Shown: positions 33,116 through 44,551, numbered from the stretch's first letter. The stretch: DNA of 64,000 bases from Aurelia coerulea (GCA_039566865.1 CM076959.1:16786501-16850500), one strand, 5' to 3'. The notes: a model not told the origin generated them from the letters alone. Numbers and translations are program-made.

Positions 33116-33236
33116 CACACTCACACTACCTACAACATTATAGACTCTTTTGATATCAATTGCTTCATGAAATTTTGCCATTGTGAAATAACTGACCTTA
33201 GACAATTTTAGACAAGATTTAGAAATATCTTGCAGT

Positions 33237-33414
33237 CTTGTTGGGGAGACGAGATACGCTTTGTCCGAGGAAACGTATGTGTCCCCCCGTGCAGTGGGTT
33301 AAAGCTCATGCGCAGTTACTGTTTTAGGTTGGAAATCTGACAGGCGCATGAGCATGGGGTGACACATACGCCACATACATTTCCTCGCGCAAAGTATCTC
33401 ATCTCCCCAACAAG
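33237..33414. mobile_element. ~180 bp MITE (GGGGAGACGAGATAC), copy 2
   Basis: CTTGTTGGGGAGACGAGATA at the left, ATCTCATCTCCCCAACAAG at the right, and the same GCTCATGCGC/GCGCATGAGC core as 32132-32312. Confidence 0.8.
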
Positions 33415-33629
33415 TCAAAAATATGGAATGGTATAACTTTGATGTCATATTACTTCAAAGTTAGTTAGCGAATCAATTTAAAGTGTTGTTCAATAGAGCC
33501 TTAAAGACCTAACTTAAATTTCGTTATTTCTACCGGGTGAGCCAAAAAAATGTAGCCATAAACAATAAAGAAATTGAGCAATAAAGAAAGACGATTTTTC
33601 ACAGGTGGGTAGGATAATGAGTGTACTCG

Positions 33630-34224
33630 AACAAGGACAAATTTTGTAACACAATAGCACGAGTTGCTTTTGTTCATACCTGAATTCAAAGCGATTAGCG
33701 ATTGCAGACAAAGGAATTTCTTTCAACCAGTAATTCAAAACAAACAAAGCCGCAAAAGTTTCTCTGAAACCCAGGTTGCTAGCGCGCTCGTTTTGCATTC
33801 CAGAAATCATTTTTAAGAGCAAACATGAGTCTTTACCGAAAGAAAACGGATATATCTACACATCTACCTCGGGCATTTCATTTGTTTGCTTCAGAAGCTG
33901 AGCAGTAAGTGTTTTAATTACACCCAAAAAAATATGAGAATTGAATCGCCTCCCAATCAGCTTCTCAAGCAAACAAAAATCCCCGAGGTAGAAGTTCAGA
34001 TAGATCCTTTTTCTTTCGGTATATGCTCATATTTGCTCCTAAAAGTGATCTCTGAAATGCACAACGAGCGAGATAGCTACCTGGGTTTCAGAGAAACTTT
34101 TGCGGCTTTGTTCGTTTTGAATTACTGGTTGAAAGAATTTCCTTTTTCTGCAATCGCTAGTCGCTTTCAATTCAGGTGTGAACAAAGCAACTCATGCTAT
34201 TGTGTTACAAGATCTGTCCTTGTT
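33630..34224. mobile_element. Palindromic ~600 bp MITE (MULE-like), copy 3
   Basis: AACAAGGAC...GTCCTTGTT ends and long arms. Flanks GTGTACTCG (33621-33629) and GTCTACTCG (34225-34233) are a 9-bp duplication with one change. Confidence 0.87.
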
Positions 34225-34344
34225 GTCTACTCGTAGGCTAGCTACACTATGGGTGCGAAGCAAGGGCAAATATGGTAAAACAAAGGGATTTAGCAACCTC
34301 AAGAATATATTTCACACCTTCTGTGTTGCCAACCATCATGTTTC

Positions 34345-34430
34345 TCCCAACCTTGTCCCCAGGGCCTTTTTCTTTCAACTTTGTCCCCAGGGCCTTTAGT
34401 ATGACAAAAGGCCCTGGTGACGAGGTTGTG
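34345..34430. repeat. Hairpin repeat CCAGGGCCTTT/AAAAGGCCCTGG
   Basis: CAACCTTGTCCCCAGGGCCT occurs, then a partial direct repeat, then TGACAAAAGGCCCTGGTGAC and GAGGTTG as the inverse. Same core as 6555-6654. Confidence 0.55.
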
Positions 34431-35089
34431 CTTCTCCTTCTCTGTTTATTTTGATTTGATGGAGTGCATTCAGAGGTGTGAGATCTAATCTTCTGAAAGC
34501 CCAAATCGCTTTGTCTTCACGGAAACCTAAATCTTTTGTTTTACAAAATTCGCTCTTGCTCATGTGTGAGATATTTTGTGCACATCTATTGCCCTGGGAT
34601 TGAAACACTTAATTATTTGTTTGAAAATCAATTTCCCATAACTCTTGATGAGATCAAATGCCCGAGATTTTATCGAGGATTTCAGGCCTTTTTCCAGCAT
34701 TTTGCAACCATGAAATTTTTGTGAAGTCAAATGTACCTTCTATCAATCTTGCCTCATAGTCTCATAAACATCTACCAAACATAAGGTTGCATTTTCTCAT
34801 CACTAGGGCATGCTGGGCTTTGAGAGAACTACACGTTTTTTTCTTTATAAGAAACTTGGATCAGCACTTAGTACTAAAAGTTTCTTAATTTCGCATGAAA
34901 ATTTCGGTGTTTTAGTAGTAAAAGTTTCTTAATTAGCCCTTCTCCTGAAAAAGCTAATTACCCAGTACCCCGAGGGGTCTACTTCATACAATGAGCACCC
35001 GGGGATGTGCCTGCCAATAGGGCCCCTTTTTCGGTTGAAAATTCCAGGACAGGATTATACCTTTTGTGTATTTATTCCGGCACAGGTAT

Positions 35090-35380
35090 ATGGGGTGCCA
35101 ACACCGCCATAATTCAGCCCATTGTTTCAATGTAGAATGCACCATGTTTTAATAGAGAGGCACCATGTTTTAATAAAGTGGCACCATGTTTTAATAGAGA
35201 GGCACCATGTTTTAATAGAGAGGCACCATGTTTTAATAAAGTGGTACCATGTTTTAATAGAGAGGCACCATGTTTTAATAGTGAGGCACCATGTTTTAAT
35301 AAAGTGGCACCATGAAAACAAACAAGGCTGCATTCTACATCGAAACAATGGGCTGAATTTTGGCGGTGTTGGCACCCCAT
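35090..35380. mobile_element. Nested 291 bp TIR element with 8-bp target duplication
   Basis: Ends ATGGGGTGCCAACACCGCC and GGCGGTGTTGGCACCCCAT are exact inverses, and the TIR continues to ~52 bp with few changes. ACAGGTAT flanks it at 35082-35089 and 35381-35388. The sister copy at 22037-22338 has this sequence once, which is a true empty site. An 8-bp duplication fits hAT-like elements; no transposase is present. Confidence 0.9.
35139..35306. repeat. 21-bp minisatellite, 8 units
   Basis: The unit is GCACCATGTTTTAATAGAGAG with variants ending AAAGTG or AGTGAG; it runs exactly 8 x 21 bases inside the nested element, between its TIRs. Because 21 is a multiple of three, all frames stay open and give artificial repeat peptides. 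Confidence 0.92.
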
Positions 35381-35579
35381 ACAGGTATGTTCATTAAAGT
35401 TTTTTTCCCAGGACAGGTCAGATTTGACATACAAAATAAAGGTAACTTACAAAAGACATTTGTACTATCCAGGACAGGTACTATGTTTTCAAACATTTAT
35501 TCCAGGACAGGGTCATAACATTTTCTTTTGGCAGGCACATCCCCGTTATTTTTCTCCTCCAAGGTAGACCCCCTGGGCC

Positions 35580-36690
35580 CAGTACCCTCCCGAAGATGGG
35601 GTTGGACGGACAACCTGCATTTTTGCTGCCAAACTAATTGCCCATGTAGGAAAAAGCTTTCCAGATACATCTGCAAAAGAAAGAAGACCCAACATAAAAA
35701 TGTGGCATATTCTCACATCAAACTCTGTTTTACACCGCATAGAAGAAACCATGCCGCATGCACGACTATCTATGAGCACGTAGATAATAAAACATGACAT
35801 CTCTAGAGAGTAAAAACCGTTGGTACTTCAAATCGCCAGAGGCGTAAATCTGTAATAAACAATAAACTGCATGTTCGTTGCTAGAAAAAGCAATGCTTAT
35901 CAAGTTTAGGGCGCTGGAGGATCTACAGTATTGGGTAACATGCGCGATAAAAATGTCTATTTTGCGATAAGTCCGATAGCAGTGATAATTTTATAACTTT
36001 TGTAAATAGTGGTCCTTGTCGCGATGATGTTTGTTCGATTGAACGATTGAATAGAATAGAATTGTTAGCTGGTCCGCGTTTTACCTCAGTGCAACTTCAT
36101 AGGGGAAGCCGCTACTATTGCTTTCCACAGCTTCATGCAGAAGGAGGGACCTGAAGTGAAGATACAGCAGAAGAAAACACTTGAAATAAGGGGAATGGAG
36201 GTTTGCAGATGACGGCATTTATTTTATTGTGAGTATAGCTTATATAAAAGGTTAAATTAAACCGAGTTATGACAATGTAAACAAGCCTGGAAACGCGGGG
36301 AAGTTGAATTGAGGGCTAAAAAACTTTAGGCCCATTTTCACCAGCCTCCAAACATCAACCCACCCAGAAGTAAGTAGCCTGCTCTCTCGTTCCTGCCCTG
36401 TCCTGTCCAAGAGTCTGCACGCAGGGTAAGAAGTAAGTGGAAAAGGCTTCACACCTTTGAAGCCTCGGCATATGTGTTAGGCAGCTGTGAATCAATTGCC
36501 AAATAAAATTGATGCTCATCATAAAGTAATAAGAATTTTGAATTCAATAATACTAGCTAATAGGATGAAGTGTTGAGCTTCAGACAGTCTTCAAACTTGA
36601 GTCTGCCAGTTTGAAATACTACTATATACAGCATAACATAAATAGAGAAATAACACGTCAATCCTTTATAGAATAATGCAAAACTAATGT
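35580..36690. other. Repeat-poor stretch, no gene seen
   Basis: No exon with supported borders. It includes the short AGAGTCTGCACGCAGG fragment at about 36376-36428, related to 4325-4418. Confidence 0.4.
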
Positions 36691-36692
36691 TA

Positions 36693-36960
36693 GCCTACGC
36701 GTAGACCCATTATCCCAAAGGAGGAAAGGGTCTACGAAACAAAGAGCAAAAGCTTGCTACTGAGGTTTCTAGATTTCTGGAAACTTAATTTATGCAGCCT
36801 TTGTTTCAACCATAGAAATATTTCTATTCTTTGGTTTCAACGCGTTTCACAAATCATTTGAAAAGGGGATTAGAATGATTAATTGGGCGGCCGTAGCAAG
36901 CCTTCGCTCATTGTTTCGTAGACCCTTTCCTCCTTTGGGATAATGGGTCTACGCGTAGGC
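36693..36960. mobile_element. TA-flanked MITE with ~50 bp TIRs
   Basis: GCCTACGCGTAGACCCATTA and TCCCAAAGGAGGAAAGGGTC at the left are mirrored exactly at 36919-36960. TA lies on both sides (36691-36692, 36961-36962). The near-perfect arms suggest recent activity. Confidence 0.82.
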
Positions 36961-37387
36961 TAGATTAATATGAGAAGCTGCACAGGTTTTCTGTTATCCC
37001 ACACTGGGTAAAATTTCAATTTTGTTGTATTCAAAAAAATACTTGTTTCACACCTGTGACCACCAACCAATTCATTTTCAAAGTGAATATGAAAGGAATT
37101 GTTTTTTATCTGTTTGGAAATAATCATGCAAACTTGGGGGAACTCCTGACATACAAGAAATCTAAGCCAACCACATTTTTCAATCAAAATGGCTCTAGCC
37201 AAATACCTTTGAAACAACTGCCCACAGATAATTTGAAATATAGTAATATTAAATGCAACAATGTGTGTTAAGTCATATTGTATTTCACTATCATTTTACC
37301 TGTGATGGCTTCTAGTGGTGCAGTGGTGCATACCAGAGGGGGAGGACTTATAGTCTGGAACACAGACCACAAGCTACACTATCAGCA

Positions 37388-37674
37388 AACACCCCCAGTA
37401 ATGACCCCACTGAAACAATGCCCCGCCATGGTAAAAGGATGACCTGCCAAAAAACTTTGTTTCCCCGCTAAGTTTGAATTTAAACCTTTCACCGCCCTGT
37501 TTCTGTTATTTTCCTCGTCAAAATTTTTGTTTCCTCATCAAAAATCAAACAAAGATGATTGCCAAAAGTTTTCCATACCCTGTCATGTAAATGTAATCCC
37601 TGTTGAAAATGTATAATTTCAAACGTTTCCCCACTGCATTTTTTATGTCCGGCAGGGTCGTTACTGGGGGTGTT
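37388..37674. mobile_element. ~290 bp TIR element (AACACCCCCAGTAAYGACCC)
   Basis: AACACCCCCAGTAATGACCC at the left faces GGGTCGTTACTGGGGGTGTT at the right. No obvious coding content. Confidence 0.65.
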
Positions 37675-38293
37675 CTCAAGAGTATCTGTCTAGTTTTGAA
37701 AATCTACCATAAAAAGGTGGTTTCACGACAAAGTTGCCACTCCAATATGTTAGTAAGGATGGCATCACTTATCACTATATTTGTTTGGGATACGAATCGT
37801 CAAAGTTCAAAAACAGTTATCCCCCAAAAAGAAACCTGTGATCATGCGCAGAAAACATGTTTGGTTTTGTGGAAAGAATGTTGGCGGATAATCCGGCCAC
37901 AATCTAAACAAGAATTAGCAAAGAAACAAAGAGATTCTCGCGCATGGTAATAGGTTTCCCAGTTTTTGAGCTGCTTTGAACTTTACCAGCATAACAAAAG
38001 GCTCAGACAAAAGGGGCAGTCCTCGGTATCCTCAACAAATATTATTGTCAAATTGAAATTTTCACCTTGAAAATATTTACTGACTGCAAAATCACAGCAT
38101 GCACAAGATCTTAAAAATGTAGCCTGTGTTCCAGACCCCTCTGGAACACATGCTAGAAAAATGTAGACAAAAATGAAAGAAAGGCCTCAGAGGGGTTGTT
38201 TGGACTCCCAGAGGGTACATGGGGAAATCCTGGACAGGGATGCTCATTTAATGTAATTTCAATTCTATATTATGAAAAATAATATCAGGATTC

Positions 38294-38690
38294 AGAAATT
38301 TTGAATATTTTTCGAAATTACAGCGTATTTTATATTCCAACTCATTTTAGGACGTGACGTCATCAAATTTCTAAATCATAAACCAGAAGAATGACAGACT
38401 TTTGCTTGATGCCATATCGTAGGCATTCATAAACTATGGTTTTCTTCGAAATTAATTCATGTTGCATAAAACAGTTTAGAAATTACGATGGTTTTAAGTT
38501 TTTTTGAAAATTTTTCTTGAATTCTTGAAAAAGAAGAAAATCAGTCTAATTATGAAAATATTGAAGATTTCCGAAGAGTCCAACGGTAGAATTATAGAGA
38601 AATGGCTACAGTTTCTTTGAAGTCATTCAGCTCAAAGAAATAGGTCTCTCAATTTTACACCAACCTTTTTAAAGATTTGGAACCTATGCT
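38294..38690. mobile_element. AGCATAGG-family element lacking its left end
   Basis: The sequence matches the family from its internal AGAAATTTTGAATATTTTTC to the normal right end GGAACCTATGCT. The first ~130 bp of the family are absent, yet TCAGGATTCA lies at both borders (38285-38294 and 38691-38700). It ends 81 bp before the candidate first coding exon at 38772. Confidence 0.75.
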
Positions 38691-38771
38691 TCAGGATTCA
38701 CCCAAAAAGTCAAAGACATTTTTTCCTTGTTATGAAGGTGACTCTAAAGATCTCATTCGAAGTTTCAAAAG

Positions 38772-39171
38772 ATGGAATCAGTTTTAGATGCTCAAGAAGG
38801 AAATGTTGACACTGGTGAGAAATTTTATTAATCTTCTATCTTTGTAAAATCTGCTTTCTTTCGAGTTTCATGAACTTATAACAAGTAAGGAGCCCAGAAG
38901 AAGTCCTGCATGGCAGGTCGAAATATTGGCATAAACAAATTCATCATATTTGCTGTTGTTTTTTGTCGCATTGCGGTGTTTCTGCCTTTAAACTTGTTAG
39001 CCTTTGACTGGTGGATTAAAATGTCAGTTTTTAATATCAGCCCCATACTTTTTATTGCACAGCCTGCCAAATGTGTTCATTTTTTCCGACTCACCCAGTT
39101 TGTATATCATATTCTGCAATATTTTCCCCGTAGAACCAGAAGAAACAGCCTCAGTTCAATTGGAAAAGAAA
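38772..39171 (+). CDS. Candidate 5' coding exons of the ORP5/8-like gene
   Basis: Exon 38772-38814 starts ATG and encodes MESVLDAQEGNVDT with donor gtgaga. Exon 39134-39171 encodes EPEETASVQLEKK between a good acceptor (ccccgtag) and donor (gtaagt). The two join in phase (81 nt) and end in phase 0, the phase that the ORP exon at 57916 needs. The acidic, low-complexity peptide fits the variable N terminus of ORP5/ORP8 proteins. The link is inference: the intron between would be ~18.7 kb, far longer than others here, and the exons could belong to an unrelated short gene. Confidence 0.45.
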
Positions 39172-40383
39172 GTAAGTGTTGACATGTATTTACTTCCTTC
39201 CAAAATTGTGTTAATTGCAAAGTTGCATATAGTGCTAAGGATGTAATGGTCTTTGGCATCTCACAGCCCCCTGTGGTTACTTAATGAAGCAGATAATCAA
39301 AACAAAACTTTCTGGTATTGTTTTTGCATCATTTTATTACCAGAGTTTTTGCAACATAGCCTTTCTGCGTATCTTTATATACTTTGATGCTTGATATTGC
39401 ATCAGGGCTGAAGCCAGTGGCAGGGCTGGGAGAGGATAGCCCCCCCCCCAGAAGGCCATTTGTCGGAAATTTTACTCTTCCCATCCAATTTTTGTGTGCT
39501 TACAGGCCCATATTTAGAAAATTTGTATTCGGAAAATGATGCATAGAGCATGAATATTATTGACTTTTAAAGAGAAATTCAACATGATTTTGAATCTACA
39601 GCATATTCTTGCTTCGCGTTCACTGACTTTTAAGCTCCAACGTTGAAACTGGAAAAATAATTCCAAAATCTAATCATTAAGAAGCACATCAGTCGTTTCG
39701 TGCATGTTTGTAACTTTTGTTCCTAAAACTGGGGTTGTTGCTGTTGTTGTTGTTTATTTTGGCAATGGAAAATGCTGGTTCTTTTCAAGGCTGGTATCAA
39801 CCCTCTTTTTCCTTGTCCTTAGCACTGGAGGGTTGCTTCCTTTCCTTGATAAACTATTGTAAACATTAAGCGACAATGCAATAACTAACTAATTTGAGTA
39901 CCAAAAATAGCATAGATTTTAAAACACAAAGTTCCGAGGATGTACTCGTTATCAAATCGAACCTTAGTTCATGACATAGCCTGGTTCACAGTAGGTCGTT
40001 GAAGTCACTTTGGGACATATCACTGTAAAAGCTCAAAAGATCCAAAAGACTTGATGTGGAGAGCAAAATTGTGGTTTTTTAACCTTTCATTTTGATTGAT
40101 AAGCATTCCTGTTCTCATTCTACTCCCTTCTCACGTTTTCTCCATGCTTCCTTCCATGGCGATCTTCAGTAAATCGTCACCGAATATAATGTGGCCCAGC
40201 CAATTTTCTTGTGAGGAATAATGTAGATTTTGATTTCTCTTTTCTTTTATCAGCTGAAGCACTTCTTGATTAGTTTTCCTATCAATCTGTCTCACGATTG
40301 CCAGGCCAAAATTGTTTTCATACAGTATGAAATCACCGCGAGACTGCAAAGTATGACAGTGAAGGTGAAGTTGCGGTTTTTAG
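39172..40383. other. Non-coding stretch (presumed ORP intron)
   Basis: No exon supported. It contains a C homopolymer near 39440 and a short TTG-triplet repeat near 39738. Confidence 0.4.
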
Positions 40384-40996
40384 GAGAGTCCACCGTAGCG
40401 CGAGCCGGTAAATTTGAGGCGCCGGTATATCTGGGGTTTGCCGGTAAATATGAGGTCGGCAAGATCAAAGGTATTCTTCTTAGGCGACAAGTAGTCATAA
40501 TCTATTGTGAATTAGACAAAGGTGAGACACAAGGTCTGGTTTCAAAGGAAACAATAGGTTTTTCCGAGGGTCGGGTCAACGGTCTGAGGATTTCTGCCGC
40601 ATATAATCTTTTCTTTCTGACAGCGTTCGGTTCGGGAAAGCAAACGCTAGGATTTAACTTCGAAGGGTAGGGGTTAGGATTTTTGCTGCGTAAGGAAATC
40701 CGCGAGAAGAATCAAATTTCATTTGGTTTCCTTTGGTATGGATTTGCTACATCTAAAAGTTATCAGTCGAAAGTAAACTGTCTTATTGCTCAAATACTTC
40801 GTTCCATTGCAATACCGTTTTGTATCTGGGTTGATGAAGATTATGATTTTCGAGCGCTGTTTTTCTTCCTTTTTTAAGCATTAGGGAAAATACTGAAAGT
40901 TTACTAAGATTATCGGAGTTATAAGTTCCTAAGGTTCTTACAGATTCTTAGGAGTTTCCAGAATCTCTTACAGGTTTCATAATAATCTTCATCAGA

Positions 40997-41159
40997 GACG
41001 TAGGAACCGGGGGGGCATTGGGGGCACGTGCCCCCCCCCCAAGATTTTGAAATAAACAAAGAAGTGCCCTTTTTGTTTTCAGGAAATGCCCCTTTAGCTT
41101 AATGGAAAAAGTGCCCTCGAAGTGTCGTGCCCCTCCAAGTTTGAGATGCTTCCTACGTC
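40997..41159. mobile_element. Small MITE with GACGTAGGAA ends
   Basis: GACGTAGGAACC at the left and GCTTCCTACGTC at the right. The interior has C/G homopolymers and GTGCCCT blocks. An inverted relative is at 56670-56818. Confidence 0.65.
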
Positions 41160-41289
41160 CCTGATCTTCATGTGCACTTTCCCGTGCCTTCTCCTGAACC
41201 TTTCAAAACGAAGTTTTTGAAGCCTTTCCGATGAACATCACTCAGACAAGTACCTTCCAATTTTCGTTAGTACGATACAGGAAACAAGT

Positions 41290-41990
41290 CAAAATGTGAT
41301 AAACGGAGTTTCTCAAATTTTTGGAAATCCTAGAGTTGAGTTTCATATACACGTATTTTTTACAAAAGAAACTAAGAATTTGGCCCAGTACTGAAAGTTT
41401 CTTAAAATTATCATATTTTCAGTACTCAGAGTTTCTTACGAGTTTCTCAGAGGTTTCATAACAATATTCATGTTCACTACCTGTGCCCTCGTGAACATTT
41501 CAAAATAAGGTCTTTAATTAAGGCCGTTCCGATGTTTAGACATTACTCAAGTACCTTACGAGTAATATGATACAGGAAACAAGTGAAAGTAAAGTAAAAA
41601 TATTTCAAGGATTTCCTTTATCAAAGTAAATAGTTTCTTAACTTACATTTTCCCAGTACTGGAGTTCGTTAATCTTTAGCCGATATGAGAGTTGAGTTTT
41701 CTTATGGGCAGTTTCTTATAAAAATACGTGTAAGCAGTTTCTTATCAAAATACGTGTAAGCAGTTTCTTATCAAAATACGTGTTGGCCTAATGTTCCTTA
41801 CTTTGCAGAATGCAATAAAATCTATCGTAAGTACGTACATACGGTATATTTCCATAAGAAACTAAGAATTTGGGCTAGTACTGAAACTTTCTTAAGATTA
41901 TCAGATTTTGAGTACTCAGAGTTTCTTGCGAGTTTCTTAGAGGTTCTATAACAATCTTCATGCTCACTACTGTCCCTCGTTTCCTAGTAT
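41290..41990. repeat. GTTTCTTA-rich dispersed repeats
   Basis: The block AAGAAACTAAGAATTTGG, then TACTGAAAGTTTCTTA, then AGTACTCAGAGTTTCTTACG occurs at about 41368-41465 and 41865-41960. It is found again at 50675-50775 and in pieces at 8150-8300, 34850-34930 and 53940-54060. Function unknown. Confidence 0.6.
41706..41783. repeat. 26-bp tandem repeat, 3 units
   Basis: The unit is GCAGTTTCTTATCAAAATAC followed by GTGTAA. Units two and three are nearly identical. Confidence 0.85.
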
Positions 41991-42059
41991 CAAACCTTTC
42001 CAAGCCTTTCCAATCTTTAGATATTACTAAGTACCTCACGAGTGAAATAATAAATTTTT

Positions 42060-42740
42060 AAATTTGATAAAATTATGAGACAACCTTCAAAAATATCGAA
42101 AGATATAACCTAATAACCCTTCTTTACTATGGGTTAAATTTTTTATTCATTTTCGTTACATATAATTTGCGGTTTATGAGACATCTTTCAAAATCTCGAA
42201 AGGTAGAACCAAATAACCCTTCCTTACTATGGGTTAAGGTTGTTATTCACTTTCGTCGCATACTATTTGCGGCTTTTAAATTTTGATAAAATTATGAGAC
42301 ATCTTTCAAAATCTCGAAAGGTAGAACCAAATAACCCTTCCTTACTATGGGTTAAGGTTGTTATTCACTTTCGTCGCATACTATTTGCGGCTTTTAAATT
42401 TTGATAAAATTATGAGACATCTTTCAAAATTTCGAAAGTTGGAACTTAATAACCCTTCCTTATTATGGGTTAAGGTTGTTATTCACTTTCGTCGCATACT
42501 ATTTGCGGCTTTTAAATTTTGATAAAATTATGAGACATCTTTCAAAAGTTCGAAAGTTGGAACTTAATAACCCTTCCTTACTATGGGTTAATTTTTTTTA
42601 TTCATTTTCGTTGCATACTATTTGCGGTTTTTTAAATTTGATAAAATTATGAGACATCTTTCAAAATTTCGAAAGATAGAACTTAACAACCCTTCCTTAG
42701 TATTGGTTTAGTTTCTTACTCACTTTCGTCGCAAAATCCT
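42060..42740. repeat. ~118-bp satellite array, about 6 units
   Basis: GATAAAATTATGAGACATC recurs at 42285, 42403, 42521 and 42640 (steps 118, 118, 119), with a diverged pair at 42066 and 42180. Each unit carries AATAACCCTTCCTTACTATG and CACTTTCGTCGCATACTATT. It lies inside the 3 kb TIR element. Confidence 0.9.
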
Positions 42741-43439
42741 GTGGCATTTTTCAGAAACCTTATAGCTTATCCCATCTTTTTAAGCTTCTTTTTCTCTTTC
42801 CTCGTATATCGTTTGTCGATTTTTCAATTTTCTCAAATCTTTGAGACGTTCTGAGACAGGCGTTAAATAGGAACGTGAAAGCTACCGTTTCGTAAATCGA
42901 TATCGTGAAAGATTCTCCAACGTTTCTCAACTCTCAATTTATATATGAAGATTACGAAAAAAAGATGCAAATTATGCTGCTCAAGTTTGTTTTGCTTTTT
43001 TAGTGATCTGAGAGCTGAGCGCTCATAAGAGTTTCTTATGAAAAACTCGTATAGGATTTATATAAATTCGGCTGTAGATTGGAGAATGCATTTTAATTTG
43101 GCTTCTAAATTAAATGAAACAAATTATGAATCTTGTTTAGCTAGAATTGCTAAACGTTCTTTGAAGAGTAAATATTCCAAGGACAAAGGTATTGCTGAAC
43201 CTGTCTGTTACCAACCTTACCCCCCGACAAAAAGCGGTCAACAGCGGTGACCACAAAAGAGTAATGTGTCTTGTACAATGAGCGATTTCTATACTGCATT
43301 GTTTAATTTGAATGGCTTCTTAAACAATAACCCAGGTGTTTGAGTAGTCCCACGACACCTCATATTTACCGGCAAACCTCAGATATACCGGCACCTCAAA
43401 TTTACAGGCTCGCGCTACGGTGATATATGGTTTTTAGCG

Positions 43440-43595
43440 CCAAGCGCTTGGATCGCAGAAGTAGAATAGGCCTAATCGAGTCTGCGACCCCTTGTCATGA
43501 CGCTGCAGTGATGTGGCTTTACCTGGGATCGAACCCGGTCCACCTGACTGTTCTGGCTGCAATGTCAGAGGATTACACCACTGCGCCACAACATC
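43440..43595 (-). mobile_element. tRNA-derived SINE
   Basis: On the minus strand an A-box TGGCGCAGTGG (43578-43588) is followed by a clean B-box GGTTCGATCCC (43525-43536) at tRNA-like spacing. An unrelated body then runs left to about 43440. Split Pol III promoter plus unrelated body is the hallmark of a SINE. Confidence 0.65.
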
Positions 43596-43829
43596 TTCAT
43601 GTAGCAGCAGTAGCAAACAAAACACGTTGTCAAGTAAAACTAGATTACCTAAAGGGTAACAAAGGGTCTTTAAATCAGCAGGTAGAAATAAAGAATCCAT
43701 GCTGTTTATCAGTCACAGCCATGCTATGACCCACACAACCATGAGCAGATATATGAATTAATCGTATTTTCGTAATTCACTTCTAATCCTTTACAAAAAT
43801 ACGAACAGGTTTATTCTAAATAGGATTCG

Positions 43830-44375
43830 TGGCTTCCCTAACATGTGTAATTGCAACAGATAGAAAAATCTATTGTGATATGCTGGATGTTTCGCTTAGG
43901 CCATTGCCTTGCCTGTTGGAGCAACTCTGGGTGGATGCCTTTCTTTATGGAGCAGAGACTGTCGTTGAAATGTGTTGTGAACGTGAGTCATGGAGTTGAA
44001 CTTGCGTAGCATCTTCTGTGGAGGATCAACCTTAGGCGTAAGCTACTAACTAATTCGTTAAATCAGTCTAAGTTTAAATTGGCAAGTCAAATGATCTCAG
44101 AAACATGCCAAATACAATCCGTGTGCTTTATGACACATACTGCATATTTGCAACAGGAAGAACAAAATTTTCCTGATATGCTAGATGCTATGTATAGGCC
44201 ATTGCCTTGATTGGTGCATAGACTCAGAGGCGAATGTCTTTCTTTGTTACAAGGCTGTTAGTAAACAATCTTATTGATGTGCGTCATGGAGTTGAACTTG
44301 CGTAGCATCTTCTATGGAGGAGTGACTTTAGGCGTAAGTTCATAACTTATTTGTTAAGTCAGCAAACGTGGTGTT
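43830..44375. repeat. Two tandem ~299 bp diverged units
   Basis: CATGGAGTTGAACTTGCGTA occurs at 43989 and 44288. Before and after it the two units share ATATGCTRGATG, AGGCCATTGCCTTG, GCCTTTCTTT-type blocks and TTAGGCGTAAG. The shared 3' block is far better conserved than the rest of the unit. Confidence 0.7.
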
Positions 44376-44514
44376 GAATTATGTTCAATATTTTTAAAAA
44401 ATTGCTTGAACTCTTACGGAAAGAGAAATGCTATGATTTTGGACATGATCAAGATATCAAAATATTTCACAGTAGAAATGTAACAAAGCATCTAAGATCC
44501 CTCTCAAGTCATTT

Positions 44515-44515
44515 G

Positions 44516-44551
<36 letters not shown>

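Larger units (their letters stand above)
34974..35575. mobile_element. GGATGTGCCTGCC-family element, copy 2, with an insertion
   Basis: Left GGGGTCTACTTCATACAATG and GGGGATGTGCCTGCCAATAG; right TTTGGCAGGCACATCCCCG and AAGGTAGACCCCC. Apart from the 291 bp insert at 35090-35380, it aligns along its length with the copy at 22037-22338 in reverse orientation. Confidence 0.82.
40384..43428. mobile_element. 3 kb non-autonomous TIR element carrying a satellite
   Basis: CACCGTAGCGCGAGCCGGTA (40391) through TTTGCCGGTAAATATGAGG is mirrored at 43358-43422, a ~65 bp imperfect TIR. The perfect 9-mer GGTTTTTAG flanks it (40375-40383 and 43429-43437), so the outermost 7 bases of the TIR appear mismatched. 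Inside are a smaller MITE (40997-41159), GTTTCTTA-rich repeats, a 26-bp triplet (41706-41783) and a ~118-bp satellite (42060-42740). The longest frames are only short and look non-coding, so it has no transposase. Confidence 0.7.

Noticed and set aside
35114..35434. Open frames in three registers encoding LLKHGASLLKHG-type or HHVLIERHHVLI-type repeat proteins.
   Set aside because: They are by-products of a 21-bp minisatellite inside a MITE; the unit length keeps any stop-free frame open.
37603..37950. A 115-codon open frame as a gene.
   Set aside because: It starts within the right end of a TIR element (37388-37674), with no recognisable domain.
40230..40670. A 146-codon frame as a host gene.
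   Set aside because: It crosses the left boundary of the 3 kb TIR element and reads through its inverted end; there is no domain resemblance or splice support.
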